Shown here: positions 37,362-49,582 of the stretch, in pieces
How the letters are laid out: each line of letters begins with the position of its first letter
Position numbering within the stretch: position 1 is the stretch's first letter
The notes under the pieces: generated by a model
Told to the model about the DNA's origin: nothing
The model's input: only the letters and a program-made list of their open reading frames with translations
Databases searched by the model: none
Assembly (NCBI GenBank): GCA_017562135.1
Contig: QEYB01000921.1
Location: 248,001-312,000 of the forward strand
Source: Dipylidium caninum
Lineage: Eukaryota; Platyhelminthes; Cestoda; Cyclophyllidea; Dipylidiidae
Direction: 5' to 3'
DNA length: 64,000 nt
Made by a program: the position numbers and the translations under genes

Positions 37362-40300
37362 GCGAGCCAGCGTGGCATCCTTTAAAAAGGCATCACCGAT
37401 GAGCAGGTAATTGGTACGATGAAGGCTAGCACTAAATTCACCGAGCTACGTGTCTGTCAAAATTAGATTGTGACATTAAAAGCCCCTTGTGCCACACAAG
37501 TGCACTCAGAATGTGCGAAACACGGTGATCAACGCCCTCCCGCCAACTTTATTTTGAAGAAGCTAAAATGTGCCGATTCCAGTCAGCTGACACTCGGATG
37601 AAGGCTCCGGACCGCCTCCCGAGACGCAGATTCTCTACAGCCGTGTGAAAATACCCTATCAAATGCCCCGAAAAGGCGGGATTCTGAGCCCCAAGTGTTC
37701 AGGTTAAATGATTCGGCGGAGTATCCACACTTCAACTTGGCTTACCTGTGTGTGAGGCTGATGGAAAATTAACTGGGGAATTTAGTCGTTTTTTATAACC
37801 TTTGTTTGGAATATCTCAGGCCGGGCTTATCTTAAGATTCTGTGGAAATAATAGCCCCCGCGAGGCGACGTCGATCTGCGAGGAGGCGGTGTACGCAGGT
37901 GTGACGAGGAGTGGAAGAGATGCCCGACGCGCCACGACGACCAGCCGCCGGTCTGTCGCTCGTCGGGCCGCGGATCGAGTCGCGAGGACTCCAGTTTCAG
38001 GGGACTAAAGATAATCGCCGTGGAGAGAGAGAGAGAGAGAGAGAGAGGGGGCAGGAGGCCGAAATCTCGCGTGACATACGTGATGGAAGTGCTCACCGCA
38101 AACGCCGCAAACCCATGCCTTGTGCATGCTAGGCGAATACCGAATCATGGGAGAATCTCAAGGCCACTCTCCCCGCGGGTATGCTGCTCACTCTCATCGC
38201 ATTCCTCACGCTTGCCACGGTGTGCAGAACACGCGATGGGAGGGGAGGGGGCACACCGAGGTTCCCGTGGCCTTGGCTCTCGGCGGCATACGTTTTCTAC
38301 ACACTGACAAGCAAGCTTGGTGGAGCGCCTTTCGCGTCTCTCCACTTACAACCAGATGGTTAATCAAGAACTCCTTAGTCGGAAAGTAGTTCGCCACGTT
38401 GGGAGATTCAAAATGCGAGGCAGTGTTACAACTTGTCGCTTTTAGTAGGCTCATTTGAGCGGAAGTGAGAGAGAGAGAGTGGGTGAGTGAGGAGGACGGA
38501 GGGTTGGATTGCTAAAGTGCCACTTTTTGGCACACATTCTCACTGCGATAACATTTGCTTTCGTCAGATGAAGTACAAGCTTGGATAAGGTTACCGAGAG
38601 CGGCCTTGTTGACGCTCCTTGCACACTCAAAATAACCAGAAATCACTTTGAACTACATCTCCTGCCAACATTTTGCACCACATCGTGGAGGCAGCGCCTC
38701 TGTCAGCGGAGACAAGTCGGTGGTTGGTATGCCCGAGACTTCTCCCCACATCCCCCTCGGGGTATTAACATCGCGGAGCACATTGCTCCCCACCCTGCTG
38801 CCCACGAATGCGTACAAATGCACTGAAGTTATGGCTGAAAGTGTGTCAAAATAGCACCGTTATTTGGGCCAGTAGGAGAATATTTCGTGTCCACGCAATC
38901 CTTATAGACGACTCAGTCCTGCTAATGCGGTCGTATGATCGTGTTCTATGAGACAGAGGATTCCTTTACCGTAAAATGCCAATTAATAAATAACTGCCCT
39001 GATTGGGGAGGTGAATGGAACACAATTTTAAAAATCACGAACAATTTTTGACAGTTTGCGATCTCGCTACTGTCAAAAATAAGTAGGGACAAAATTTCGC
39101 ATGGGCTCTTTGCGTGTTCCACCTCTTCGGCTTCCAGCCCAGCGGTTTTCATCCCACCGGTTCAAAATATCGTGTTAAGAGATGGCATTTAACATTGGTG
39201 ATGACGAAATATTTTGATAACTGTTACAACACGGCAAAAAGCCCTTATGATCTCCAGTTCGGGCATATGGTGTATGTGGAGGAGAGAATTATTTGTAAGA
39301 TGAGATGTTATAGAATACGATTGGACTTGTTGACATCAGTTTGAACAGACGTCAACTCAAAAACCGAGGCTTCGAATAGCTCTCTCTAACGGGACTATAA
39401 CTCATAAGTTATGTTCTAACACTTGCACGTGGCCGGAAATACTAGAGGAAGTGCTTTACTAAAGGCCTTCACTTACACTTAACACAATAAATTACGAATT
39501 GCGGGTCACAGCCATGAGGATTGCAAATTCTACGACTGTGACTACCAGTCTTCATCCTTTATCTAAATAATGGACATCTAACGAGAGTAAAGGGGAACTG
39601 CTTAAAAATACCTACCATCTATTGGTTCCGAAATGATGCTGTTAAAGTACCTTGAAAATACAATTTCCACACAAAAGTGCAAAATGCATCATTCGATTGG
39701 ACGTAGAATCGAAAGAAAGAAGACACTTTAAAGTTGGGTAGGACAACCAGTCTCTCCGCAAGCCCCACCGACAACATCATTTCATTTGCTCCTCATGCCG
39801 CCTTAAATGAAAGTGTCGTCAAACCCCTGTCCTCCAGTTAGCCCGTCTGGTGGTGAAAATTCCTCTGAGTTGTGAAACCGGCATGCGACAGGAGAATCAG
39901 GGTGCCGCACAAACAAGTCTCACGGGGGATGAGGGTATAATCCGGGGGTATGAGAAATGCCGACTTATGCATTTTTAAATATAAGCCAACTAAACCACTC
40001 CACCGATCAGTCCGGAATGAAGAGGTAAAAGAGAAGCCTCTGCCAGACGCATATCACAGGTTATACTTTAACCGCTAACCTCGCGGTGTCACCAACAATA
40101 ACACGGAGTGGATTGATCAAGAAGTCCTGACGGGCAGTCGTTGAGAACAGGGAAGTAATCGGGGAGGAGAAGGATGAATAGAGCAAGAACTAACAAACAA
40201 CAGATAAACCGGTTTTGTGAGAATACAAGACCAGAGGGTGGAGAGGAATGTGAAAAAAAGCAATTTCAAATAGCGCGTGTCCGTAAACTCGGGTGACGAT

Positions 40301-40517
40301 GTACCGTGTTAGATTGGGCAAGGGATTGTGTCACTTGTAAGACCTATCACAGCGAGCAGAGGAGGGGAACAGTGTGAGTGAAGTATGTGTTTTGACATAG
40401 GAATATCCTAGTTGACATTAGAAAGACCTGAGCAAGGAGGAAAGAGTAACAAATAACAATAAAATACAGCGTCAGTGTGCGTAGCGTACGTCCAGACTAT
40501 CACACGGAGGTGATTGG
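37362..40517. other. Intergenic region, no supported gene
   Basis: No family motif was found on either strand. The part before about 38.9 kb is GC-rich; beyond that the sequence is AT-richer. A (GA)n tract lies at 38023-38047. Confidence 0.5.
38023..38047 (+). repeat. (GA)n microsatellite
   Basis: An uninterrupted alternating GA tract of about 25 nt. A shorter one (GAGAGAGAGAG) occurs near 38468. Confidence 0.9.
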
Positions 40518-43122
40518 TTAATGCGGTCTCGGACGCGCACCGGAAGTGGACGGCAGGGGTCTCAGACGCGGCATTTCAGGCGTTTGCTCAACGCTCTCGC
40601 TAGTGCTCTGAGGTCGTTTTGTCGAGGCCGGTTTAAGACGCAGTGCAAGTGGAGCTATACACACACCCTTCTCAATATTGGCGAAATGAACGCAAATACA
40701 CTGGTCCACTGCTTCATAGCTATTTGGAATCAAAGTACAAACGAAGTATTGCCTTCCTAGGGGCTTCTGTTCCGAACCACTCAAGAGCACACGAGTCACA
40801 AAACAGGGTCCGTCGTCATCAAGCCAAACGTGGTAACAGCCTGGGGGAGTTACAATTCCATGGACAAGGAAAAGGACAAGGACCGAAGAGGCTCCATCTG
40901 TGTCAGCCGGCGCCTGGAGAGGGGGGAGGTTGAGTGTGAAGGAGTCCCCGTGAAGGTAGATCCACTGCCCCGGTAGTAGTCTGGAACTTATGGTCATACC
41001 GACAGTGGAGAGCCACCGATTCACCACGCGGTCAACGCCAATAAAGAGGCGTGCGTGATAGGAGGTGATGAGTTTGTATATACACTGAAGAGTGCCGGAC
41101 GATGGTAAATGTGGCTTTTGACCGTCAAAGGATGCTAAAAGCGGTGTGGAAGTAGGCGCGGAGGAGGACGATGGCGGGAGATAATCGTAAGGAGAACGGG
41201 GAAGGGCCCTTGCCTCTGAAGGTTCAATCAGTGGGATTGCAGGCGGCCTCAGGCACTCCTCGTACTGCCGTCGCATTGTTTGCGGATCCACCGTAAAACC
41301 CGGTGGAGCCTTTACCACGCCTTCATATGGCGTCTGCGATGTTACCGCTTGGAGGAGTTCAACAATAAACTGTGCAGCGCTCATATCACCATTGACCTAA
41401 AATTCATGTGAAAAAAAGAACGCAAATATTTGAGAAAACAAACTAACTTAATTTGTACCTGGTAAGGATTGGCTCCACTTAATATAAGAAGCGATATCAT
41501 GTCAACGTCTCCCGTCGCAATCGCCATTCCTAGAGCAGTCCTCTGTTTATTTCCAACGAGTATGGAGGCGTTCGGTTGGGCTCCGAGCTCAAGAAGGACG
41601 CGGACAGCGTGTATACGGCCATAGTAGACAGCAATTACAAGAAGGGGCCACTTAGAAATGGGGTCAACGAAGTCCGGATTATTGGTGGCTTGTAGTAATC
41701 GCCGAAGAAGGAACGGACGTCCTTCGCCGCCGACGATGGCAGCGACGAGAGGGTGCTGCTGTCCTCTATTCGTCAAAGTGTGGCAATCAATCGGAATATT
41801 CTCAATAGGCTGAGTTGCAAGAAGACTCCACTTTTGATTGTTAATGGCGAATAGAAGATCCTCTTGCGATTTTAACATCATCCTTTCGTCAATCGGTCGA
41901 ACTACAGGAAAATCTGACAAGAAATCAACTTCTTCGCCTTGTGAACGTCTGCAACAACGATCTGACAGGTCAACGTAAAGTGACATAAGCACTGATGACG
42001 ATGGTACACTCGAGCGTGGACGAATCCTTGTTACAACATGTGCCTAAATTTGAAAGCACTCTTATTAACATCCGTTAAAAAGTGGAATGAGACGTAGAAA
42101 TAGCAAAAGTTTACTTTTTCCCGTGATTCCCGAGTACCGGGCTCATGACACACTTGGTGATCTTTTTCTTGCGGCAACTTTTTGGACGTGTGTGGAAGCA
42201 GCATATCCCCTAACCCGCCGGATGGATCCACCTCCATGGGACCACTTGAAAACTCGTCCACCGAATCGTTAGTGGATATTTTAGAGGTAGACCACGAATA
42301 GTTTTTGATGGGAGGACTCCTTTTATGGTGGCTTTCGCAAAGGCCACGCTGCTTTTTGGTATGTTGTGGAGGAGTGGATGGAGGACACAAGGTCAGTTTT
42401 GGTGGAGTAGGACTATTTTTGTCCGAAATATCCAGTTGAGAGAAGGATAGGTAACTAGAAACTGAATCGGGAATTACCAACGACGGCTCGTCTATTGACG
42501 CGTGACCGGAATGCAAAAAACCTTTGGGAGTGGAGGGTTCACTATGTCGCGTGGGTGTTGATTGAAAAGTACTCCTGAATTCATTCAGCTCTGAGAGGCT
42601 GGAAGGCCGACTAGGAGAATGTTTGACATTTGGTTCCGAAGCTTCGTTACAGCACCTCCTCCTGGTTTTGACTCGTGAATATAAATCATTTGAGGCTAAA
42701 TCTATCTTTCCGTCACGAATATCGTCAAAGTATTTGGTTTTTGTAGCGATAAGCTCATTTTGAGGTACGTATTCAAAGTGTCCAGCCCGCGATTTAGCCA
42801 TACGGCGCTTACGAGGGGAGGATGAGCCTGGAGAAGATTTTGCAATATTGACTTCACTTGCAATTTCGGATTTTTTCTTTTTGGAAGTAGACTGTCGGGG
42901 AGCAGAAGATGATTGCTTTCTAAGGTGGAATTGTCTTATTAATTCTGTAACATTTGAAAGATTGGCCTCAGGTTCCCAACTATCTTCACTGGAAGGAAAA
43001 CCATGCCAGTGAACCTTGTAATGCTTTTGATTTTTGATATAACATTCATCTACAATCGAATCTACCAAATAAGTGTCATCATCAAGTTTTCGTTTCTGTT
43101 TGAAAGAACTACTTGAGCGCAT
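40518..43122 (-). CDS. MPHOSPH8: Chromodomain plus ankyrin protein, MPP8-like (M-phase phosphoprotein 8)
   Basis: Three minus-strand exons join at phase 0: 43122-42115, 42043-41459 and 41396-40518, giving 823 residues. An in-frame TAA just upstream fixes the ATG at 43122. Residues about 14-70 form a chromodomain: DTYLVDSIVDECYIKNQKHY, KVHWHGFPSSEDSWEPEANL. It has the three aromatic cage positions (Tyr, Trp, Phe) expected for a methyl-lysine reader. A Ser- and Lys-rich linker follows, then ankyrin repeats (HPLVAAIVGGEG, WPLLVIAVYYGRIHAVRVLL, RTALGMAIATGDVDMISLLI, LSGANPYQVNGD). A C-terminal part of about 270 residues has no motif I can name. This order matches vertebrate MPP8, the H3K9me3 reader of the HUSH silencing complex. 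Orthology is an inference; any chromodomain-ankyrin protein could look like this. Confidence 0.78.
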
Positions 43123-46032
43123 TGGTTGCACACATTAGTTTTGAATTCCAGTGAACAGACTTGGCGGAAAGCGCAACGTAACTGAAAGAAATCGATGGAA
43201 AACGACTGTCATATTTATAATCAAATAAGATACAGATTTTGAAAGAATCAATAATTAAGAAAAATATGGTAGCGTGATGTTGGAGAGCATAAACTAAGCT
43301 TAGATTGATAAACCTCCCTGAAGGGAGGGGAAAAGTTGGTTTCTAAATTAGTGCATGGGTAAGGAAAAGTGGGAATAAGGAAGAAGGGAAATCGACATAA
43401 ATATCAGAACCACCAACAATAAGTAAAATAATAAAAATGAAACCAAACACGATCCTCGTAGGCAAAGTCAAAAGGAGAGACATATTCAGGATTTCTGGAA
43501 TATGAATTGACGTGCCAAGGAAGGGAAATCTAAGGTAAATGAAAGCTTATCAACTGACGAGTTGTGAATAGTACACGATCGACACAAAAAATAATTACTC
43601 AACGAACTCAATAATTACAGTGTGCGTAAAATCATCCAATCTGTAAAGAATTAAACAAAGAATTGCTGAATTTCCAGCGGAATAAACAAAACGGTTGCTC
43701 TTAAGGCCAATAACAGTAAATAAAACCATTAAACATGGTGTCGGGTGGTAAATGTAAGACAATATGGGTGGAGCAGAAGACGAAAATCCGGTATATTGTT
43801 CCAATGAAACCGACGAGGAGCAGTAAAACCAACTTCGGCCAAATCAGCTTTTAACTAACAAGCCTAATTGGCAACACGTTAAGTACAATTGATTGGCCGA
43901 CAGTTTGTCAAGGTCATGAAATGTTAATGACAACAACAGTCACAAGCAAATTATCAATATCTTGACTATGTTCCCAAGGAAATCATTAACACCGTTGTTT
44001 AAAGGAATTTCTTTGTAATTTTACAAAAAAATAAGAGAATAATGAGGAAGATTTTAAATACATGGAAAAAGTGTCTTAATTTAGTATAAAGCCGTAAGTT
44101 AGTAGGATGTGTGCAGAAGTGCGTAGAACAAGTACACACGCGATATGAAAAGGATTAGCACCTAGGCATCTGAGAGGCAAAATCTAATCAAATTAGGGTG
44201 ATGTTGACGTATTGCAAACATTGCATTTTCAGTAACAAGCTTAAGATGTCTTGCGTTTTTCTTTTATGTCTTCAAATATTTTATTTCTTTCACCTTAAAC
44301 CGTAAGCAAAATTATTACCTGACGGGCGGGTAAAAGCTTACGGAGCACGGAAAACATTGAAACCGATACCACACAATTGTATTCGAAAATGATCGTCGAA
44401 TTCAAGCAAAAAAATTTTTCCCATATAGGTTAATTCGAGTCCTAAGGCTGTCTAGTTTTTTTAACGCGATATAAGCTACCCGGTGTTCTATACACGGTGC
44501 AGGGATATAAGGGAAAATTTGTGCGTTGGATGGAGCATTTTTAGGTAGCTTGATTTAAGACGAAGCCACACCGTGTCCATGTTTAATTAGGGGAACATAT
44601 CGTTTAGAATAAGGAATAGAATTAAGCTACCATCAACATATCTGTTTTGTCACTTTTAACGGTGTCAGTTGTGCCTAAAACGTGTTGCGTCAACAAAGAA
44701 ACCGCTATTTGGCAATTGCTAATTTATTAGACTCGAGTTATAAAACTCTGACTCATGGAAGTCGATGAAATAATTTCATTAGTGCGCGGGCCAAGTATGC
44801 TATTTTTGATGCTCACTTATTATTTGCGCTGGCAGTAGCATGAAAGATTTGTATCACGCAAGGCACCTCGGCCAAAAATGCACACTGCCCAAATTCAATA
44901 CATCGAATGTCAGGGGACACCGAAATTCCAGGGGTATTTCAGATGGTTGCTTGTTTTAAAACGCTGGGTGAGAATCTTAACATAGCACAATGCGACAATT
45001 TGAAACGTAAACATGAATACTATGCCCAAAATTTTGTTATTAAATCATTGAAATCTGAGGAACAGGGGCCGCCGACAGCCTCGAAGATAATGATATTTGA
45101 GAGATTCAAAAAATCTTCCTTAATATGATGTCATTTTGTTTTGACGTCGATGTCAAATAGTACAGACAATCTTGGTGGACATGAAATGATTGGTCAAGAA
45201 GCAATCGTGTATTTGCGTTACCAGACCGCCAACACCTCGTCCACAGGACATCAATAGTATTTTTGCCGATATAAAACAAAGAGAAAACATTCATTTAGCC
45301 GCTCGTGTCACTTTATAGAGTCATATAGCCTGCAAACGCTGCCATTCATTGTCGTATTCAATTAGCAAACAAAATGACATAAGCACACATCGTTCTGTAA
45401 ATTATACACAATCACAACTGTTGCACTGTGGGAAATGTGCGGAAAATCGTTGTGGGCTTAAATTTTAGCCTGTCGATATCTTTATATTTACATCGTTTAA
45501 GCGATATAATCAATTAGAGCGTTTCGCTTGTCGCGGGCCTTTGGCTTGGGCGTCTCTGCTCGCACTTTGCCGTACTCGAATCGGGTTTTTTGCTCCTCAG
45601 CGTATAGCTTTAGGTTAGCATTTTTTTGAGCTAATAACCTGATGGCATGCGCGGGTAATAATAGTGACTAAGCTTGTCTTGTATTTTAGCGTCGTTGTAT
45701 GATAGAACGAGTCTGACACTCTCAACATATGTTTGCTTGACTAATTATTATTATTTTGCGCATTATTGTCATTCAATCGAGTTGTTAAACTTATCCGTGG
45801 AATTTTGAATGCTTTTTCAGTCCTCGAATGTTCGGCCTATGAATGTCTTTCATGGGCCTTCTAAATTGTTGCATTCAGCACAGTTTCAACACCATTGATT
45901 CTCTAACATTCCGAACTGAACAGTTTATTTCGAGCTAATAAGCGTGCTTTTTTTAAGATGTGCGCCCTAAACCTCCACTCCACGATCTCAGAAGATTTTT
46001 CAAATATTCAATCTTAATCGTCTGCCTCCCAA
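43123..46032. other. AT-rich intergenic region
   Basis: Between the divergently transcribed MPP8-like gene and the receptor kinase gene. No exon is recognised. An exon carrying a signal peptide for the receptor could hide near its 3' end. Confidence 0.5.
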
Positions 46033-48044
46033 ATGAACAGCCGCAGTATTCAATGCAAATGTTTCCCTCTTACAACATGTGTAAACAGATCTTCAGAATG
46101 CACATCAGTTGTTGGATGTTTTCACTCAGTGCAAACTAGTAACTTTGGCTCGGAAATTGTTGAACAGTATGGATGCCTCCTCAACAATCCCTTATCTTTT
46201 TTTACCTGCATTAACTCATCTGGAATTCACGTGACTTGTTGCTTTTCTTTCAACTCGTCTGACTACTGCAATGCTCAGTTTGCTTCCACCGAACGCCAGA
46301 ATGATAACGCTTTTCTTTTTCCACTTGCAATTTTTGTTGCGCTCTCCATTTTATTGTTTATACTGGCGCTTGTATACTTTACCGGAAGATTTAGCATACC
46401 ACAAAAGCTATTTATTCGTCATTCGTCAACTTATTTATCGGAATCCAGTGATAGTGGAAGCGGAGCAGGAAAACCATTCTTAGTTAACCGGACAATTGCT
46501 CGTCAAACGACTCTTCTTGAATGCATTGGGAAAGGGAGATTCGGTGAGGTCTGGCGTGCAGTTTGTAATGATGAAATTGTTGCCGTAAAAATGTTTTCCA
46601 GTCGTGATGGTGCCAGTTGGACTCGTGAAACACAGATCTATACTACCGCTCTCCTTTCTCACCCGAACATTCTCGCCTTCTATGCTAGCGATATGATTTC
46701 ACGCGGCGGATGCACTCAACTGTGGCTCGTTACTGCCTACCATGCTACTGGTTCTTTGCACGACTTTCTTCTCAAGACAGAAACTGTAACGCCTCACTGT
46801 GGTCTCAAACTAGCACGCTCACTCGCCGCTGGCTTAGCCTTTCTCCACGGTGAGGTAGTAGGGTTTCACGGTAAACCATCGATTGCTCATAGAGACATCA
46901 AATCTCAAAATATCCTGGTTATGGCAAACAATGAGGCCTGTTTAGCAGATTTCGGACTTGCTCTTGTGAAGAAAACGAAAGAACTGAGTATTAAAGGTGC
47001 CCCAGAGGAGGATGAGCGGGATAGTAGAACATCGCCACCTCCGGCAAGTCCTTTTGCTGGAACCAAGCGATATATGGCGCCCGAAATTTTGACACTTTAT
47101 CCTCTCATATGGGGAAGTTGGGAGCGTGATTACCCACAGGAGAAACCGAATGATGAGAAACGGTCTGTTGAGTGTAGGAGGGATAATCTGTCCGTTCCCG
47201 AGGAACTGGCTGAATGTCGACATCCGCTTCTTTCTTTCGAGGTCTACCAATCTGCCGATATCTATGCACTTGGTCTCGTAATGTGGGAGATTTGGAGACG
47301 TTGTAGAAACGAAAAATATGAGGTAGGGTCATAAAGATCTGAGCAGCTTTTTTATTGCTATTTTCTGAAAATGCTTACAACCGTAGGCGTCAATTAGGGA
47401 TATACCTCTTTGTGTTTGTATAAAAAACTTGATTTTTGATGTAGAATTAATGGGTATTTTAATAGAGTAACATGTCGTGGGTCTTATACCTCCAATTTTG
47501 TTATTTTTTGTCGGCTGGCCGATAATTTAATCGAAAACAATAATAGCAATAAATTTTCTGGTCTTCTTGTTGAATTAGACCGCTTTAATTTGACTACCAA
47601 GTATTAGTTTTTGAGAAGTATTAGTTTTTGAGACTGCTCACAGCGTAGGACTTTCATGAACCTTTATCTTTTCCATAGCTGCCTTATTATGATGCAGTTC
47701 CAGCGGACCCAACTTTCCTGCAGATGTATCGAGTGGTGGTGATGGGAGAACCCCACAACTCAACTTGTGACACTGCCACAGACCTTCCTCTACCACTGCA
47801 GACGTGTCGGTTCTGCGATCTCATCTTAGTAAGTCGGCGTGATGCGATGGTGGAAAGTCGTCGCGGTCGACACACAAGAAATGGAAGGCGACCATCTTTG
47901 GCACTGGACGAAGGGGAAGAGAGAGGATGGCTAGGACGATGGGCAAGCATAATTGCGGAATGTTGGAACCCCCGTTTCTCGCATCGTCTCTCGGCTCTGC
48001 GGGCCCGTAAAACCCTCGCGACAATTGAGGCAACACTTAGCTGA
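46033..48044 (+). CDS. TGF-beta/BMP type I receptor Ser/Thr kinase (ALK1/2, Saxophone-like)
   Basis: Two exons, 46033-47322 and 47679-48044, join at phase 0 to give 551 residues. The N-terminus is Cys-rich (IQCKCFPLTTC...GCFHSVQTS) and ends in a CC...DYCN box, the activin-receptor ectodomain pattern. One membrane segment (FLFPLAIFVALSILLFILAL) follows, then a GS box (SDSGSGAGKPFLVNRTIARQ) that marks type I receptors. The kinase has GKGRFGEVW, AVKMF, HRDIKSQN, DFGLAL and GTKRYMAPE. The L45-loop region ASDMISRGGCTQLWL resembles ALK1/2 rather than ALK5 or ALK3/6. The end reads RWASIIAECWNPRFSHRLSALRARKTL. Odd points: a long insert between DFG and GTKRYMAPE, another after MAPEI, and replacement of the usual RPxIPxxW stretch by a Cys/Arg-rich insert. 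No signal peptide is present at 46033, and an in-frame stop lies just upstream, so a 5' exon is probably missing (AACAG at about 46043 could be its acceptor). Confidence 0.9.
47599..47632 (+). repeat. 17-bp perfect tandem duplication in the receptor intron
   Basis: Two adjacent copies of AAGTATTAGTTTTTGAG lie at 47599-47615 and 47616-47632, about 45 nt before the acceptor of the last exon. Confidence 0.85.
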
Positions 48045-48582
48045 CCAATTTTTATAACTATGAATTTTTATACCCGGAACTATGCATTTCCGACTCGTTT
48101 GGACAGATTTTGTCAGAACATTGAAAACAAACCATGGTATGGGTGACCACATACCACATTACGGTTCATAGATGTAAACTATTGTCCTACCTTTAGTCGA
48201 TTTAAATAATTTGTTTGCAATACTATCTCGGCTATCATACTACGAACTGCAAGGTTAAGTCAACTACTACCTTGCAGTTTGCAGATGTATTTGTTGCTTA
48301 GAGGCTTCCAATGGGGCAGGTTATTTCAAATAGAAAGTCATGGGTCGAGTCTTAAGAAACATAGACCAAGGCATAGACGCATTAAAAGCCAACTCAATGT
48401 AGAAATCCGGACAGTGTGAAAGGTTAATCGCCATACTTCCTCAGCTTACCTAAAAGAGTAGCACCATGGAAAAAAACAGGCCCAAGCAGTCCTCAATCAA
48501 CCCGACAAAACCCTATGAAACCCTTTACATATGTGAAAAAAATTGAATTTCCAGTAAAGCAATTTGGTAGCTAAACACACAT
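48045..48582. other. Intergenic spacer between convergent genes
   Basis: It holds the 3' ends of the receptor (+) and glutaredoxin-3 (-) genes. No other feature is recognised. Confidence 0.5.
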
Positions 48583-48588
48583 ATTTAT
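48583..48588 (-). terminator. Candidate poly(A) signal AATAAA overlapping the glutaredoxin-3 stop
   Basis: On the minus strand the end of the gene reads CTCAAATAAATATG, so AATAAA overlaps the TAA stop. If used, the 3' UTR would be only about 20-30 nt. Confidence 0.4.
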
Positions 48589-49582
48589 TTGAGACCAAGG
48601 GCAGAAAGTAATTCATTGTTTTCATCTAGTTGAGCAACAATATCCACACCGCCAATGAGTTCGCCGTTTGCATACAACTGTGGATAAGTAGGCCAATCTG
48701 AGTAGACTTTAAGCCCTAACAAATTTGGAATACAATAGAGCCAATAGTCGAGAAACATTAGACGAAATTATATAAAATGGTAAACAACCTTCACGAACAG
48801 TTTCATCACTGAAAACGTTGAATGAGTCGAATTTGACGTTGTGTTTACGAAGAATTTCAAGCATTCGCCTACTAAACCCGCAACGTGCTTCATCGGGTGT
48901 GCCCTTCATGAAGAGCATGATAGGAGATCTGTTAATGAGAGCTTTGAGGCGCGCATTCAGATCTTCCTCGGTAGAGTCACAGCCACGCAGAGAGGCAACC
49001 TGTCTCGTAATTTCGGACGCATTTGCACCTTGGACGCGCCCCACTTGTTTGCCGTTCTAATCAGAACATTTCACGCACGTGAATGCCGGTATTATACGAT
49101 AACATTTACTAAAATAATTCAAATCATGGCGGAAAAATGAAGGTGGTGCAATGATTTGACTACTACCGATGACATAATCCTGTACCTTGAAGAATAACAC
49201 CACAGGAACAGAAGATATTTCATTCTTCATGCAGAAATCCTGTACATCTTCCGCATTTACCTTCAATCAGAAGAGAGTCACATAGGACACGTTGAAAACG
49301 TAAAAAATCAGAAAATTATAATTTAAGGGTGAAGCATGACGGGCTTTATAGCCTAATTGACTCTGACAGACGACTCACCATCCCGAATCTAAGGTTTTTG
49401 TTTTCACAGTCCGCAGCAAGTGTTTGAAACACCTCAGTTATTTGCTGACATTCAGGAGCCCATGGAGCGAACAAATACAGAAGCGTAAGTTGTCTAAAAA
49501 TGAGTAGCAACAAAGGCGCTTACTCGCAATTCTCAAAGAAATTGTTTACTTCCTTTTCCGAGTGCAACTGAGAAAGCGCCAT
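48585..49582 (-). CDS. GLRX3: Glutaredoxin-3 (PICOT-like): thioredoxin-like plus one monothiol glutaredoxin domain
   Basis: Five minus-strand exons: 49582-49524, 49493-49379, 49260-49186, 49056-48789 and 48715-48585, giving 215 residues. The N-terminal thioredoxin-like domain reads [20 protein letters not shown], where WAPEC replaces the WCGPC site so it lacks the paired cysteines, then [20 protein letters not shown]. The glutaredoxin domain reads [20 protein letters not shown] (CGFS monothiol site), [40 protein letters not shown]. The TYPQ and GG-D motifs bind glutathione. The family binds a bridging [2Fe-2S] cluster with glutathione and takes part in cytosolic iron-sulfur handling. Human GLRX3 has two such domains and 335 residues; this one has a single glutaredoxin domain, as in yeast Grx3/4. 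The first intron is only 30 nt. The ATG lies directly after an AG (CCGTAG/ATGG). Confidence 0.93.
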
